Below, one piece after another: positions 44,854 through 55,925 of a stretch of 64,000 nucleotides of DNA. The notes under the pieces are model-generated. The model did no database searches, was not told where the DNA came from, and saw nothing but the letters and a program-made list of their open reading frames with translations. The DNA comes from Mycoemilia scoparia (lineage: Eukaryota; Kickxellomycota; Kickxellomycetes; Kickxellales; Kickxellaceae), in NCBI GenBank assembly GCA_027575805.1, contig JANBPU010000079.1:1-64000 (forward strand), in the 5' to 3' direction. Position 1 is the stretch's first letter; every line of letters begins with the position of its first letter. The position numbers and the translations under genes are program-made.

Positions 44854-45009
44854 ATATGGTAGATTCTCCTTTGGAGGTGTACCAGAATAATACCTTGGAT
44901 AACAGCCAATAAACTACCAGACTCCAGCCAAAATGTATGGCTTATGGGCTGGTTTGCATGGAATATGTGAGGGTATCAGCCTGTTCCCTTTCGATGGAGA
45001 ACTTGCTAT
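44854..45009 (-). repeat. family A repeat, copy 9
   Basis: Minus orientation, TAGATTCTCCTTTGGAGGTG ... TCGATGGAGAACTTGCTAT, including CCAAAATGTATGGCTTATGG. Confidence 0.87.
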
Positions 45010-45833
45010 GTGTATAGAGATAGAGCCTCAAGTAGCAAAGTCACCATTACGTTTGTATGGAAGGGAAACCGAAAATCTTCCAGGGCAGATACTAAGCCCA
45101 AAACAAGAAGTTCTGGAAGATCATGCAATGGCTTTGTGTGAGCATTACCTAAAACAACTCTTGGTGGCAGAATGTTCCTTTAGCAGCACAATACATCTTC
45201 CTGTTGTTATCAGATACATAATTACATGTAGCAAACAAAATAGCACATCCACCGACTCAAACAGCCAGTAGTACCTCACCAGCGTCGTCCCCCATCAAAA
45301 GCGATGCCAACGATTGCTAGAAATATCATTTCCCAAGCAGCTGGCCTTAATTTGCCCGGACAGCGTGGTACAATCCCGCGCTATGAGATGAAGAAGCATG
45401 GTTGGCGCTTGATAGGTCACAGGCCCGTGGCAAACAAAACAGCAGCCGTGTGTATGTGGAACAGACAGGCTGGGATAGCGCAATCAACACAGCATGCTTA
45501 GTGGCTATTTTGTGTTCCAGCGCACATTCCATGGTTCCAAAATAACGGCACTGGATTAGGGCTGGAGCCAGACAGGACACACAATTGAGGTGCTCCTTCT
45601 TATCTGGTCTTATGAAGCGATGAAAAGGCACTTACAGATGCTCTTTGGCGCGCATCTCTGTGACATGTCATCACACGCCAATGCAGGTTCTATATTTATT
45701 AATTGATCACAATAAAGCCTTTTATATGTCACGGGAAGAGATTCTGCCGCACCATTGTGTCACTCCGCTACCACCGGCGGTCCTTTTGAAGCTGCTCTGC
45801 CAAGCATAGAGACAAGAGATACCTGGAGCAGCA

Positions 45834-45959
45834 ATATGGGTGGTTATTTTTGAAGGGCTAAATTGATATCATCAATGTTAATATAGCCTGGCCAGCATGC
45901 GGGTTGAAACTACTGGCCTAATAGTAAAACTTGGCTCTTCAAAAATATTCACTCATATG
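45834..45959 (+). repeat. family B1 repeat, copy 4
   Basis: ATATGGGTGGTTATTTTTGA start and TCAAAAATATTCACTCATAT end. The middle has ATAGCCTGGCCAGCATGCGG. It is the left edge of the repeat nest. Confidence 0.87.
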
Positions 45960-46102
45960 ATGGTCACTGCTCACCTGGCTGCAATCACCCCTATAAACAA
46001 TAGTTGAGCTATTAGCTTGCTCCTTAGGAGAATAAACTTGCTCCAAAAAAACCATAATCAATCGTTGGCTGCCAAAGGCACACTACAAAAATTATCGCCA
46101 AT
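45960..46102 (+). repeat. decayed B2 repeat
   Basis: Matches B2 in pieces (TGGTCACTGCTCACCTGGCT, CAATCGTTGGCTGCCAAAGG, ACTACAAAAATTATCGCC) with an extra segment of about 35 bases in the middle. Confidence 0.55.
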
Positions 46103-46128
46103 ATGGGTAATAATTTTTGAAGGATGAA

Positions 46129-46236
46129 TATGAGTTATTATTTTTTGAAGGGTGACCATTTGCTAACAGGCTGTGATCACTCATTTGGCTGTGTTTTCCC
46201 CTATAACCATTCTCACTTCAAAAATTATGATCCATA
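46129..46236 (+). repeat. family B2 repeat, copy 4
   Basis: TTTTTTGAAGGGTGACCATT to CACTTCAAAAATTATGATCC, with ATAT next to it. Closest to the copy at 27235-27356. Confidence 0.85.
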
Positions 46237-46317
46237 TTTATAGGGGCAATCCCAGCCAAATGGATGTCCAGTTTTACTAGTAAACAAACATTTACCCTTC
46301 AAAAATCATCTCCCATA
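46236..46317 (-). repeat. truncated B2 repeat, inverted
   Basis: Reads as the right half of B2 in reverse (CCAGCCAAATGGATGTCCAG, TTTTACTAGTAAAC, TTTACCCTTCAAAAATCATC). It abuts the previous copy head to head. Confidence 0.8.
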
Positions 46318-46324
46318 TGATATG

Positions 46325-46451
46325 CAGGCAGATACCCACACACGCACACACCCCGCAAATCAGCCCATAGCCCATACATTTTAGCTGGAATCTCTGAGGC
46401 GATTGGCTGGTATCCAAGGGCATATCCTAGTACCCTTTTAGAGGAGACTGT
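46325..46451 (+). repeat. family A repeat, copy 10 (5' truncated)
   Basis: Lacks the first blocks; retains CCCATACATTTTAGCTGGAA and CCTAGTACCCTTTTAGAGGA, ending GACTGTCG. Confidence 0.83.
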
Positions 46452-47908
46452 CGTATATTACGCCTACAGCTGCCGGTGGCCCTGGTCATAGCAAGCACCG
46501 CAATAAGTAGATAAAGGAGGCTGCAATTAAAAGGCCCGGAAAATTCTGCCACAGAAACCGGGCCGGGGGTAGACAACTGCTCTTTGGGATGATGGGCCTG
46601 GGAGCAGCAGCATCGGCCGTGTGATTCGAGAAAAGGTGTCCGGATAGGCAAAGTTTTGCGGTGCGCGTACATCCCCAGGCTCTGTGTGCGTTTAGGGTCA
46701 CCGCCGCAACCACGTCCAGGGATTCAAGCGTTGTGGACCTCTTGGGTGGAAGAACAAGGCATGCCGTAGACAGACAGCATTTAACCGATGGCTGCGGGGA
46801 AGATGCAAAGAGGCCCGCATGACCACAGGAAGATTCTAGGATTTAATTTATCGCCAAGCGATGAAGCAGCGAGTTCCAGCGCTTGCATGAGCCAAAGCAA
46901 AGCGATTATATGGATGCACTATGACCGCATACCAAGCATATGTGAGCCAGCCAAACAAAAGAAAATGTGTGCGATTGGCACCTGAGGCCAAAGCAATTCC
47001 CAACCAACCTTCCAGCAAGCCTGATGGGCGAAACAGTGCGAGTGGTGCAAAAGTTAGGGGGTCAAACGATTAGCACCTGGCTTGGCAAGATGAAACACAG
47101 GAGTGTCAGACTGGCCCAATTTGCTGTCGCAGTGGTTGCTGGGGAGTTTTAGCCAGACAGGGTGAGACTGGCTGCCCAGCACACATTGGCTGCCCGCAGA
47201 CACGCACTGCTACAAATATCTCAACCCCATGCGTGTGCCTGGTTGGGCCCTTGGGGCTGCTTCCCTAATGGATGCTGCCCTAGCCTTTCTCCCTGAATCG
47301 CTGTGTTGCAGCCCAATGATGCCTGGAAACCCTCTCCTTGCTTTCCAAAAATGCTATATTACCCTCTTGCTCCATGCACGAACCCTCTTTGGCCTTTGCC
47401 TTTAGATTTCCTCGCTGCCAGACTTCTTGACTCTCTCTTTTTTATATATAGCCATCATTTCTATCTCTCCTTTTTCTCTTTCTCCACACTCTCCCCTTAC
47501 TTGGATTTGGTCCCTTTCCAAAGGCACTTTGCGCTTTTCTGCGTTGCTATCTGGCCTTGATCTTTTCAGCCGCCGCTGTTGCTGCACTCATCTACTGCCA
47601 CTGCTGCAACCACAAACCCACCAACCCACTCACAAACCCGGGTTTCGGCCATATAGCAAACATTTCTTGCCGTGCCGCCTTTTCCATATATCTCGCTACT
47701 GCTTTGCTCTGCTATCATCCTTTCACTGCAGGATTCATAAATAGATCCCACCTTGCCTGGGCCTATCTATCTACCTGAAGCCATTCACTATATATCATAC
47801 TCCTAATCTCCAGCCTACCTCTTTACACATTTTTATCATTCCTTACCACTACTCTAAAACAGACCTTCTACCACTACTACCACCACACCGGCTAGATCTG
47901 CTGCGATT

Positions 47909-49396
47909 ATGAGCCTGGTTATGCCCTCTCATCCTGTTGGCGGTATTTCATCTATTAACAACCGCCCATTCCAACCACACAACAATGTTCTTGGCACCCC
48001 GAGTTCGGTAACAAAAGTCCAGGCTACAAATTACGACTCTGCATATGCCGCCTCGCTGGCTAGCCCGCCAAAACCTAAAGCATTCTCGTTCCACAAACAG
48101 ACCACTCCTGGGGCTGGCAAGGAAGGAATGCAGAGCTCTAGCAATACTGCTGCCATTCCAAAACATCAGCAGCAGCAGCAGCAGCCAAGGTCAACTGATC
48201 CAACGTCCCCTTCCTCACCCAAGCTAGCTGGCTCGGATTCCGCCCCCCACCGCCGCCCAAGCTTTATGGCACGCTTCCTCGGTCTTGATCGCCCACAAAA
48301 GTCGGCAACTCACTCCAGAAACCCATCCAATGCCTCTACTACCGGATGCGATGGTGCTGAACCCACAAATACTGCGGGTAATACCGTGTACCGCGCCCCA
48401 TCGCTGGCAGCCTCTGCCCGCTCAAACGAAACAGCCTTTGCCCAGAAATACGGCACATGCTCCCGTGAGTGTATAGGCCGAGGCGCTACGGCTATTGTCA
48501 GGGTAGCCCACAAAGCAGGGAACTCTGGTGGCCGTATGTATGCCATCAAGGAATTCAGGCGCAGACGCCAGAACGAATCAGAGCGAGATTACGTCAAAAA
48601 GCTCACTTCAGAGTTTTGCGTGAGCTCAAGCCTGCACCATGAAAACATTGTTGAGACGCTCGACTTGATCCAGGATGAGCGCAAGCACTGGTGCCAGGTC
48701 ATGGAGTTTTGTCCTGGAGGTGACCTTTACACAATTATCCGTGATGGTATCATGTTGACCCCTGAGTACAATTGCTGCTTCAAGCAGATGGTACATGGCG
48801 TGGCATACATGCACAAGCTTGGTGTGGCTCACCGCGACGTCAAGCCAGAAAACCTCCTACTTGATACCAGATATACCATCAAGCTTACAGACTTTGGCGT
48901 CGCCGATGTCTTCAGGACGGCCTGGGAGAAACGCACACACAAGTCTCGTGGGCTATGTGGTTCAGAACCATATATCGCCCCTGAGATGTTTACTGAGCCC
49001 ACGTATGATGCCCGCAAGGTCGATGTATGGTCATGTGCCATTGTTTACTATACTCTGGTGTACCATGGGATCCCATGGAGAGTAGCAAAGGATACGGATT
49101 CGAATTACCGCCGCTTCCTTGAAGCACAGAAGGAAGGCCGTGATTACGAGGGCTTTAAGAAGATGAAGCCAGAGGCCCGCCGCCTTATACAGAGCATGCT
49201 CAACCCTGACCCTGAGAAAAGACCATTCATTGAAGATGTTTTGAAGGACCCATGGTTTGCATCAATCGCCCTGTGCAACAGCGAGGGAAGGACTCCTGAT
49301 GGCATAGAGCACAACCACTATACGGAGGAATATATCGACCGCAGAAACTACATCCGCCGTCGCCAAAATCAACAAAATCGTCGGGACATCCGGTAA
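47909..49396 (+). CDS. serine/threonine protein kinase, SAT4/HAL4 type
   Basis: Fungal kinase family regulating plasma-membrane nutrient and potassium transporters. One exon gives 495 aa. The first 190 residues are Ser/Pro/Gln-rich and disordered (with QQQQQQ). The kinase domain has a Gly loop (CIGRGATAIVRVA), the ATP lysine in MYAIKEF, the catalytic loop HRDVKPENLLL, the metal motif DFGVADVF, and the activation segment GLCGSEPYIAPE. Later come VDVWSCAIVYYTLVYHGIPW and RRLIQSMLNPDPEKRP. The CGSEPYIAPE and HGIPWRVAKD signatures are those of the NPR/HAL kinases; HRK1 and PTK-type relatives are alternatives. All catalytic residues are present. The start is the first ATG of the frame. Confidence 0.9.
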   Translation: MSLVMPSHPVGGISSINNRPFQPHNNVLGTPSSVTKVQATNYDSAYAASLASPPKPKAFSFHKQTTPGAGKEGMQSSSNTAAIPKHQQQQQQPRSTDPTSPSSPKLAGSDSAPHRRPSFMARFLGLDRPQKSATHSRNPSNASTTGCDGAEPTNTAGNTVYRAPSLAASARSNETAFAQKYGTCSRECIGRGATAIVRVAHKAGNSGGRMYAIKEFRRRRQNESERDYVKKLTSEFCVSSSLHHENIVETLDLIQDERKHWCQVMEFCPGGDLYTIIRDGIMLTPEYNCCFKQMVHGVAYMHKLGVAHRDVKPENLLLDTRYTIKLTDFGVADVFRTAWEKRTHKSRGLCGSEPYIAPEMFTEPTYDARKVDVWSCAIVYYTLVYHGIPWRVAKDTDSNYRRFLEAQKEGRDYEGFKKMKPEARRLIQSMLNPDPEKRPFIEDVLKDPWFASIALCNSEGRTPDGIEHNHYTEEYIDRRNYIRRRQNQQNRRDIR

Positions 49397-50135
49397 CACA
49401 CACACATATTGCTAAGCAGATTGTTGCTTTGCTATTCTTTCCTCTCCCCTCCACCGCTTCAAGTTTAGTTTTGTTGTCCGTTGCGTGTTTATAGTACTAC
49501 ATCTTCCCCCTAATATTGCTCTCTTTGTTAATCTTCACGACTTTTGCATACTATACATATATATATATATATATTTCTATTTTATAACCAAATAAAGCTC
49601 TTTTTGCCATTTCTAAAAGGCGATATCTACTCATTCCGACCATCTGGGAAGATTTCACTAATCATCAGCTATATATATGGCAAGCAGAAATAGGCCCCCA
49701 GATATTTTATATGCAGCTCCTGGTGACCCATTTTGCCTAGAGCCTTGTCAACTTCGACCATCTGGCTAGCCTAAACACAGCCACCAGCAGACACATACTC
49801 TCTCTCTCTCACCAGCTAAAAGCACCATGGGGCATTGTTTTATTACAAAAGAGGATTTCCTAATAAGGACACGCGCGCGCTCTCTGTTCTAATCTAGCTC
49901 AGGGTACACAAGTAGCAGTATAAAGCCTGCCTGGGCCCAGGATGCCTCTTTTTCTTTGATCGCTCTTGCCACTTAATAATTGTGTATGTGTATACATTTG
50001 ACTAGATAGAAAGGCATTGGTCCTTGAAAGCCCAGCCGCAAAAGACACTAACCCGGCCTCTTTGGCGTATAGAGAGACATACAGCATTATCCTTATTAAA
50101 TACAGCGCTTGGAATACCACAATAAACACACAACC
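49397..50135. other. 0.7 kb spacer
   Basis: Terminator of the kinase gene and promoter of ATE1. It includes a TA dinucleotide run near 49555-49572 and a segment (49719-49757) that resembles one at 56198-56232, listed as a possible third repeat family. Confidence 0.45.
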
Positions 50136-52178
50136 ATGACGCTGACCTCTACCGAGTGCCAGCTTCTAGCACACGACGAAGTGAAGAATGGCAAGTTCAA
50201 GTATCCAGAAGCCCAGGCCTTCGATGCGGAGGGCAAGGCCAAGTCAATTGTGCAAGCAATGGGCCTGCAGCCCAGGGCCAATTGCGGGTATTGCTCCAGA
50301 GAAAAAAGCCAGCGGGTATTGGGGGCGTTCTGCCTGAGGTTGGAGCCAGAGGTAAGGCTTCTGTAGCATAGCCAAACACGAGCATACTGATGGCTGCGAG
50401 AGGCGGATTGGGCAGGGAATCGATAAAGCCATGAAATGCTTTTGTAACTATAGGTTTATCAGGACCTCATTTTCAGAGGCTGGAGGAGGTACGGCGCGCA
50501 CTGATGCCACATTCTAATTCATTTTGATCAGACCACTGACCGCTGCTTTCAAGGCATACCAACTTTGAACCTTATTTGTGTTTCAGATCAGGGCGGTTCG
50601 TCTATATTCCAGACTTCTCGGAGAACTGCTGTCCATATTATGCAATCAGGTGGGTTTAGCACGCCAGACCGGCTCCAGTCAGTACTGGTGATTTGACATT
50701 CCTGCGGTTACACTCTAAACCAGGCCTTATGGATATGCACAATGCTAGGCTCAACGCAGTCGATTACCAGCCAACAAAAGGCCATAAGAAAGTTTTATGT
50801 GCCATGAGAAAGTACTTGATTGGGAAGGCCAGCCCAGCCAATGTCCGGTCGGAAAGCAAAGCAGAATTCACTGATCTTGTCAGAATGTATGATTCTGACA
50901 GGTTCCCAGGCGCAGGAAAGAAGCTTAAGGTATGGCAATTGCATTTATCTGACATTCCTGTGTTAAGTATAGCCAGCTGCCCAACTGTGTGTGGGGGCAA
51001 TCAAGCAACCAATCACAAACCCTTGGCATGTACACTATTAGGTAACCTTAGAAAAGGGGAGCTGCACCAGGGAGAAGTTCGAGATATACAAAGCTTACCA
51101 GAGGGAGATCCACAAAGATAACGAGCTCGACTACGAGACATTTGGAAAGTTCTTGTGTGCAGGACCACTCTCAGTAAGTGCCCTCAAGTCATTGTTTGCC
51201 TTTTGGCCTTGTATGTATAGTCAGCAAAAATGCATCGTAGACGAAAAGCTGATAGAGTGTAAATTGAATATGGTTTCTATAGGACACACCCATCCCCAAT
51301 GCACCGGCTGATGCCCCAGTCAGAGAGTACGGGCTCTATCACCAACTTTACCGCATAGATGGAAAGCTCGTTGCTGTTGGAGTCCTGGACATCCTGCCCC
51401 GTTCGATCTCTTCGGTGTACCTATTCTATGACCCAGAGTACAGCCATCTTTCTCTTGGGAACTATTCATCCCTAAGAGAGATCGCGCTGACCCAGACAAT
51501 GAATAGGTATATCCCTGATCTCAAGTACTACAGCATGGGATACTACATACAGTCATGCCCAAAAATGGCCTATAAAGGTCAGTTTTCTTCGAGCGAGCTT
51601 CTGGATGTGGTAAGAGTCAGAATTACAATAACTGATATCCAATTTGTACCAAAGATTTGTATATTTGACATCTAAAGTCGCGAGTTTCTACTCTCTATCA
51701 AACAACAGATCACACGTAGCTGGGTACCTATTAGCAAAGCCAAACCACTAATAGACGCTTCTCCGCACTTTACATCTTTTATTGAGGATGACAAGTCCCA
51801 CGAGCTAAAGTGCAGGAAATCTATGCAAGACAAATTCGAAATTAGCCCTAGCTTTGACTTTACTGTCATCCCTACTGACGAGATGCGCGAGGCCGTTGAA
51901 AAATCCCTGATCATGACGGAGGATGGCGTCGAATGTGTCCTAGTAAGTTGGGTTGACCATCAGCTGATATACACGTTTCTTGCCAAAAGGCCCTTGTTAC
52001 ATTGCACCAGGTATTAACATTTTGATGCCTGCATTCTACTGGCTCAACAATTCCCGTTTAGACCGCCGCTGCCAAAAGCCCACAGCTTGCCACAGACTTT
52101 ATGATGCTCTATGCAGCAATCGGTCAAGAAACAATGAAAAGGGTCCTGGTGGACTTTGCGCTTGCACCACGTGTATAG
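50136..52178 (+). CDS. arginyl-tRNA-protein transferase ATE1
   Basis: Adds Arg to amino-terminal Asp or Glu, marking proteins for the N-degron pathway. Nine exons give 436 aa: 50136-50351, 50454-50488, 50587-50649, 50749-50929, 51057-51173, 51283-51609, 51709-51942, 51990-52010 and 52062-52178. The conserved cysteine clusters (CGYC; then SENCCPYYAIR) bind the regulatory metal cluster in the family. Other blocks: VYQDLIFRGWRR, YQPTKGHKKVL, and the GNAT-like part GLYHQLYRIDGKLVAVGVLD with VYLFYDPEYSHLSLGNYSSL and YIPDLKYYSMGYYIQSCPKM. The seven-codon exon 8 is needed to keep the frame. About 40 residues before CGYC are longer than usual. Downstream is a convergent mitochondrial ribosomal gene. 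Confidence 0.94.
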
Positions 52179-52337
52179 TCAACGGAAAATCTATCACAAG
52201 AAAACGCTTCAAACTCTGCTCAAATATCTCCTCATGCTAACTAACGTGTTCACATCTACTACACTGCTTGGCTTGTTTATGCATTAACAATAGTCTGTTG
52301 TATTTGCCAAGTAAAATAAATTGTCTATAAAACCATC

Positions 52338-52727
52338 TCATCCCTGTAGTATTTTTGGTTGCTGTGTGCCAGCTAGTGTTTTGCTCTTCTTCAATGCATC
52401 CTTTATCTGGCTCTTGATCTCAAGCCCGCGTGTCGAGGCAATGTTCTTATCCTTTGTTCCAAGCAGGTACTGGTCTAGCCCGCCCTTTTTGTCAATGGTC
52501 CGTAAAATTCTGGTCGTGACTTTTAATTTAAACATGGTATCCAGGGCTTCCGAGTACAGCATTTTGGTCTGAATGTTTGGTAACCATGTACGTCTCGTCT
52601 TGTGTTTGGATTTTGGCTTATTGTTACCGAATTGAATCTTTTGACCTCCGAAAAGGCCGGTATCCGCTATTTTGTACACCGAACCGCCTCGTCCAAATAA
52701 CCCTCCAACCCGTAAAAAATACATCAC
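52338..52727 (-). CDS. mitochondrial large ribosomal subunit protein bL28m
   Basis: Structural protein of the mitochondrial 54S/39S large subunit. One exon, 129 aa. The family block is clear: GLFGGQKIQFGNNKPKSKHK followed by TRRTWLPNIQTK, then LKVTTRILRTIDKKGGLDQY. The amino end (MMYFLRVGGLFGRGG) is short and may serve as an import signal. The length matches fungal bL28m cores. The gene is convergent with ATE1. Confidence 0.9.
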   Translation of the reverse strand: MMYFLRVGGLFGRGGSVYKIADTGLFGGQKIQFGNNKPKSKHKTRRTWLPNIQTKMLYSEALDTMFKLKVTTRILRTIDKKGGLDQYLLGTKDKNIASTRGLEIKSQIKDALKKSKTLAGTQQPKILQG

Positions 52728-53182
52728 CTCACTCTGATTTGTTTGAATTTAAAATTTATATAAGAAGAGCAAAAAGGAAAATTAGTCTGTCATGCTTTCC
52801 ACTCTACAAGAATCACTATGATTTCAATCAAAAGTATGGTGGGTTATTTATGATAGCGAGAAATGTATCAGATCAAATCAAATCAACGTAGCGCAACAGT
52901 ACTCTAGTTGGCTGAAAGAAAGGAATCATTCTGAACTAACCTTGATGATGTAGCTTGGCTTAACGATACACAGCCACAGGTTCCAACTTCCCAAGAGATC
53001 ATTAATAAATATAGTTGCTATTCCCAGCTTGCGGGGTATCTTTATGTCCAGTGTGGAATGAAACATGCTGATGTGATTGTATATATATTTAGGTAAAAAT
53101 TGGTAATGACAAATATAAAATGCAATTGGTGATAAGGATCAAAGAAAAATAAGAATCACCACATCTCTTCAGATAGCCGGAG
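52728..53182. other. spacer
   Basis: Between bL28m and Vps26. An open stretch of about 45 codons on the plus strand around 52941-53092 (including NKYSCYSQLAGYLYVQCGM) might be an exon, but it has no start or partner exon that I can support. Confidence 0.4.
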
Positions 53183-54906
53183 TTACGCAACCACATCCGT
53201 ATTATCACCATCTTTGGCTTTTCCAGATTCTTGTTGCACAGTGCTATTAGTCATTACCGCTGGGGTTTCTCGCCTGTTCTGTGCGCTGCTGGTTGATGCT
53301 TTCTGAGGATCGCCTGTTTTAGGCGTATCTGACAACGGATCGGTCGCCACAACATTAGAAGCTTTTCTCTGATTGACCTCGCCCTGTGGTTCAATTAATT
53401 GCACATCGTCTTGCTCTCCTGAAGTACAAGATTGATCAATGCTTTAGAATAGCTGTGGAGCTTGATAACATAGCATGGTAAATGGTCGATTTTGTTACCT
53501 TCTGGTTTACGGAAGAATGTTATCTCTTGTTGCTTAAAGTATCGGCGGTTCTCTTCGTCTATTAGGACTAGGTTTAGGTAATACCTCGTAGAAAACTTTT
53601 TGTTGATGTCACGATATGTTGGCGTGATTTCGAATCCTCCAAGGAACAGCCTGATAGGAATGACTTCGCCTGGATTTTTGTATAGATGTTAGAAATCAAA
53701 ACAAATTCGTGGCATGGATATAATAAAACGCAGTTGCTTAAGCTTGGATTACCTTTAACAGGGGCACCATCCATGATTTCGAACTTTGTTATGGTTTCGC
53801 TTTCGTTATATTGATTGGGAACTAAGTTGTAGCGACAATGATGTTAAGCAAATGAATAGCTCTGTCAAGGCTGGTTTGAGTTGGCACATCGAATACTATA
53901 CTTACTTGACCCTGTGGTCTCGCGCCGTATTATAGCAAGCTCCATATGCTTTATCTTGATACGGACCAGCAAAAACGATATCTTTCCAATTATGACATCT
54001 TTGAGGTGATACCTTCAAGCAAAAGCTCTGTGTTAGATACTAGTATAACACGTAATATAGTACAGGGCTTGCGGTGGATGGACCTACTTTGATCTATTGT
54101 ATTCGAATTCAATATGCAGACAGTCTTCTATCCCAACCTCCATCTTTATGGTGTGGTTGGTATGTGGGGGCATCTTGTATGAATATACCCAGACGTCCTT
54201 GTCTGCGGTAATAGAGCGCATCCGGCGAGAAATAGTCACACGTATAAAGTATCTTGACAAAAAATCACAGGTGGGAATATAGCCCAAAGTATGGTAAATA
54301 TGTTGCTCATTAATGCCTTTGAAACATGCCTTATAAGCATCTTTCCTACCTTAATTTAACATTTATACCCTGGTAGCTTTCATATTGCTTCTCGACGTTT
54401 TTGAAATTAAAGCTGTATGTCGAAGATCCTGATATCACACCCGGAGATGCCAACTCCTGGCCTAAGGAGACAAATTCGTACTGTGTACTGCGGTCATAAA
54501 AAGTTTCTATATTGTAGATGCCAATAGATATAAGTCACTTGCTGGAATGATTATTCAGAATTTTGTATGTCTTTGGTGTCTGCTTACCAATGCTTCCAAC
54601 AAACTGAACCTTTATTCCATAGTGCTCGACGTGTTTTCCGTCACCAACATTGATATTAACCTACAATTAATAGGCTATATGGTTAATTTATAAGTTCTCT
54701 GTAAAAAGCCACCGTATTTCTTTGAAGGAGCTGGCTACCTGTAAAAGAATAGCAGCGGCACATACCTTCCCATGAACGGATTCTCCATCAAAGTAGAGCG
54801 GTGCCTTCTCCTTTTTATCCTTTCCAGCCCGATACTCTATCTGTTCGCGCTTGTTTTCTCCATCAAGAGAAATTCTAATGTCAATTCTGGGCCCGAAGCC
54901 AAGCAT
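53183..54906 (-). CDS. vacuolar protein sorting protein Vps26 (retromer)
   Basis: Arrestin-fold subunit of retromer, which returns receptors from endosomes. Eight exons (54906-54766, 54660-54588, 54506-54350, 54252-54088, 54012-53906, 53821-53753, 53669-53499, 53418-53183) give 372 aa. Nearly every family block is present: YFDGESVHGKV, VEHYGIKVQFVGSIETFYD, RYFIRVTISRRM, TIKMEVGIEDCLHIEFEYN, KYHLKDVIIGKISFLLVRIK, TITKFEIMDGAPVKG, IPIRLFLGGFEITPTYRDIN and YYLNLVLIDEENRRYFKQQE. The tail (about 295-372) is polar and disordered, longer than in human. The start at MLGFGPRIDIRI lacks a few residues found in other species, so a short upstream coding exon is possible. Confidence 0.96.
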
Positions 54907-55540
54907 TTCCTATTCAGGGAACATACCGCAAACATAATATGAAGTCGCAGTTTATATTTCTCCATTTAACTTATATCGCTCACACGTATACATGCTACCT
55001 ACAGACAGCGCCATTATACTTTAAATTCGTCGTATCCACCTTGTAATACAAAAAATCGTGTCGTGTTGTATAAAACAAAGTCAAGGACCACAGGGTTTTG
55101 TTATGCTTAATATTCATCAACCATCAATGTGTTTATGCAAAATCGTCATCACGCCACAGAATAGGGCTATTAGTAGCCTTGATCCATCAGTGGCTGGTAG
55201 TAGGGTCTGAGTATTTGGCATTGGCAAGCCTTCTAGGATATCATTGCAGTCTCTGATAGTATGTCTATACCAGACATAAGTATATTCTTAGAGTCCATTT
55301 GTTAGCACCAGCTTTGGTTGCTTATAAGCAATCCACCCACACATGGGCTTATGCTCTCTCTTTAGGACCACATCAGAAGCCATTTTGAAATAAAGCTATA
55401 TGGGCCATGACCAGCTTTGAGGTTTTATAAAGGCAAGATCAGATTGGTATACATGATTTAATCAATGCTTTGCTGGCATTAATATCTTCTCTTTACCAGT
55501 GTGTGCAGCATATCTTCTTTTTCTTTTAAAAATTCACAAA
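54907..55540. other. divergent promoter region
   Basis: Lies between Vps26 and uS17m. AT-rich; no repeat or RNA recognised. Confidence 0.45.
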
Positions 55541-55925
55541 ATGAGGCATAATTTTGTTGGAATGGTCGTAAGCACGGCCATGAACAAGACTGTAAAAGTT
55601 AGGATCCCCAAGCGCGTGGTCCACCCTATAGTAAAAAAGGTATGCCTGAATTATAAATATTACAATGACTGAAATCTAAATACTACTGTTGCTGCTGCTC
55701 TTCCCTTCTTCTAGGGCTTAAAAATAGTCGTAAATTCAAATATAGGAAATTGTCCAGCACAAAAACTATCTTGCCCATGACGAGAACGAAAAATGCAACC
55801 TAGGTGATGTAGTGCGCATTGAACATTGTGGCAAAATCAGCAAGCTAAAATCCTTTGCGGTGGCAGAGGTCCTTCGGCCAGCACGTACCTACACCGATCC
55901 AGACACAGGAAAGGTGTACCATTAA
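55541..55925 (+). CDS. mitochondrial small ribosomal subunit protein uS17m
   Basis: Binds 16S-type rRNA in the mitochondrial small subunit. Exons 55541-55639 and 55746-55925 give 92 aa. Signature residues: FVGMVVSTAMNKTVKVRIPK, then VQHKNYLAHDENEKCNLGDV and VRIEHCGKISKLKSFAVAEV. The intron has several AG sites; only the last (55745) keeps the frame and family match. The protein is near the minimal length of bacterial S17. Confidence 0.93.

Larger units (their letters stand above)
44434..47908. other. 3.5 kb gene-poor, repeat-rich region
   Basis: The longest stretch without a gene I can support. It contains A copy 9, and a nest of one B1, two or three B2 and one A copy between 45834 and 46451. 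The last 500 bases before the kinase gene are pyrimidine-rich (CTCTCTCTTTTTT, CTTTTTCTCTTTCTCC), as in strong fungal promoters or long leaders. Short open frames around 45.3-45.6 kb and 46.8-47.1 kb show no family similarity I recognise. Confidence 0.6.

Noticed and set aside
45301..45640. Overlapping open frames on both strands in the 45 kb spacer
   Set aside because: No domain, no consistent splice pattern and no start context; probably chance.
46788..47152. Short plus-strand frames between the repeat nest and the kinase gene
   Set aside because: Short, not joined by plausible introns, no family similarity.
52941..53092. Exon-like open stretch before the Vps26 gene
   Set aside because: About 45 codons without stop, but no start, partner exon or recognised family.
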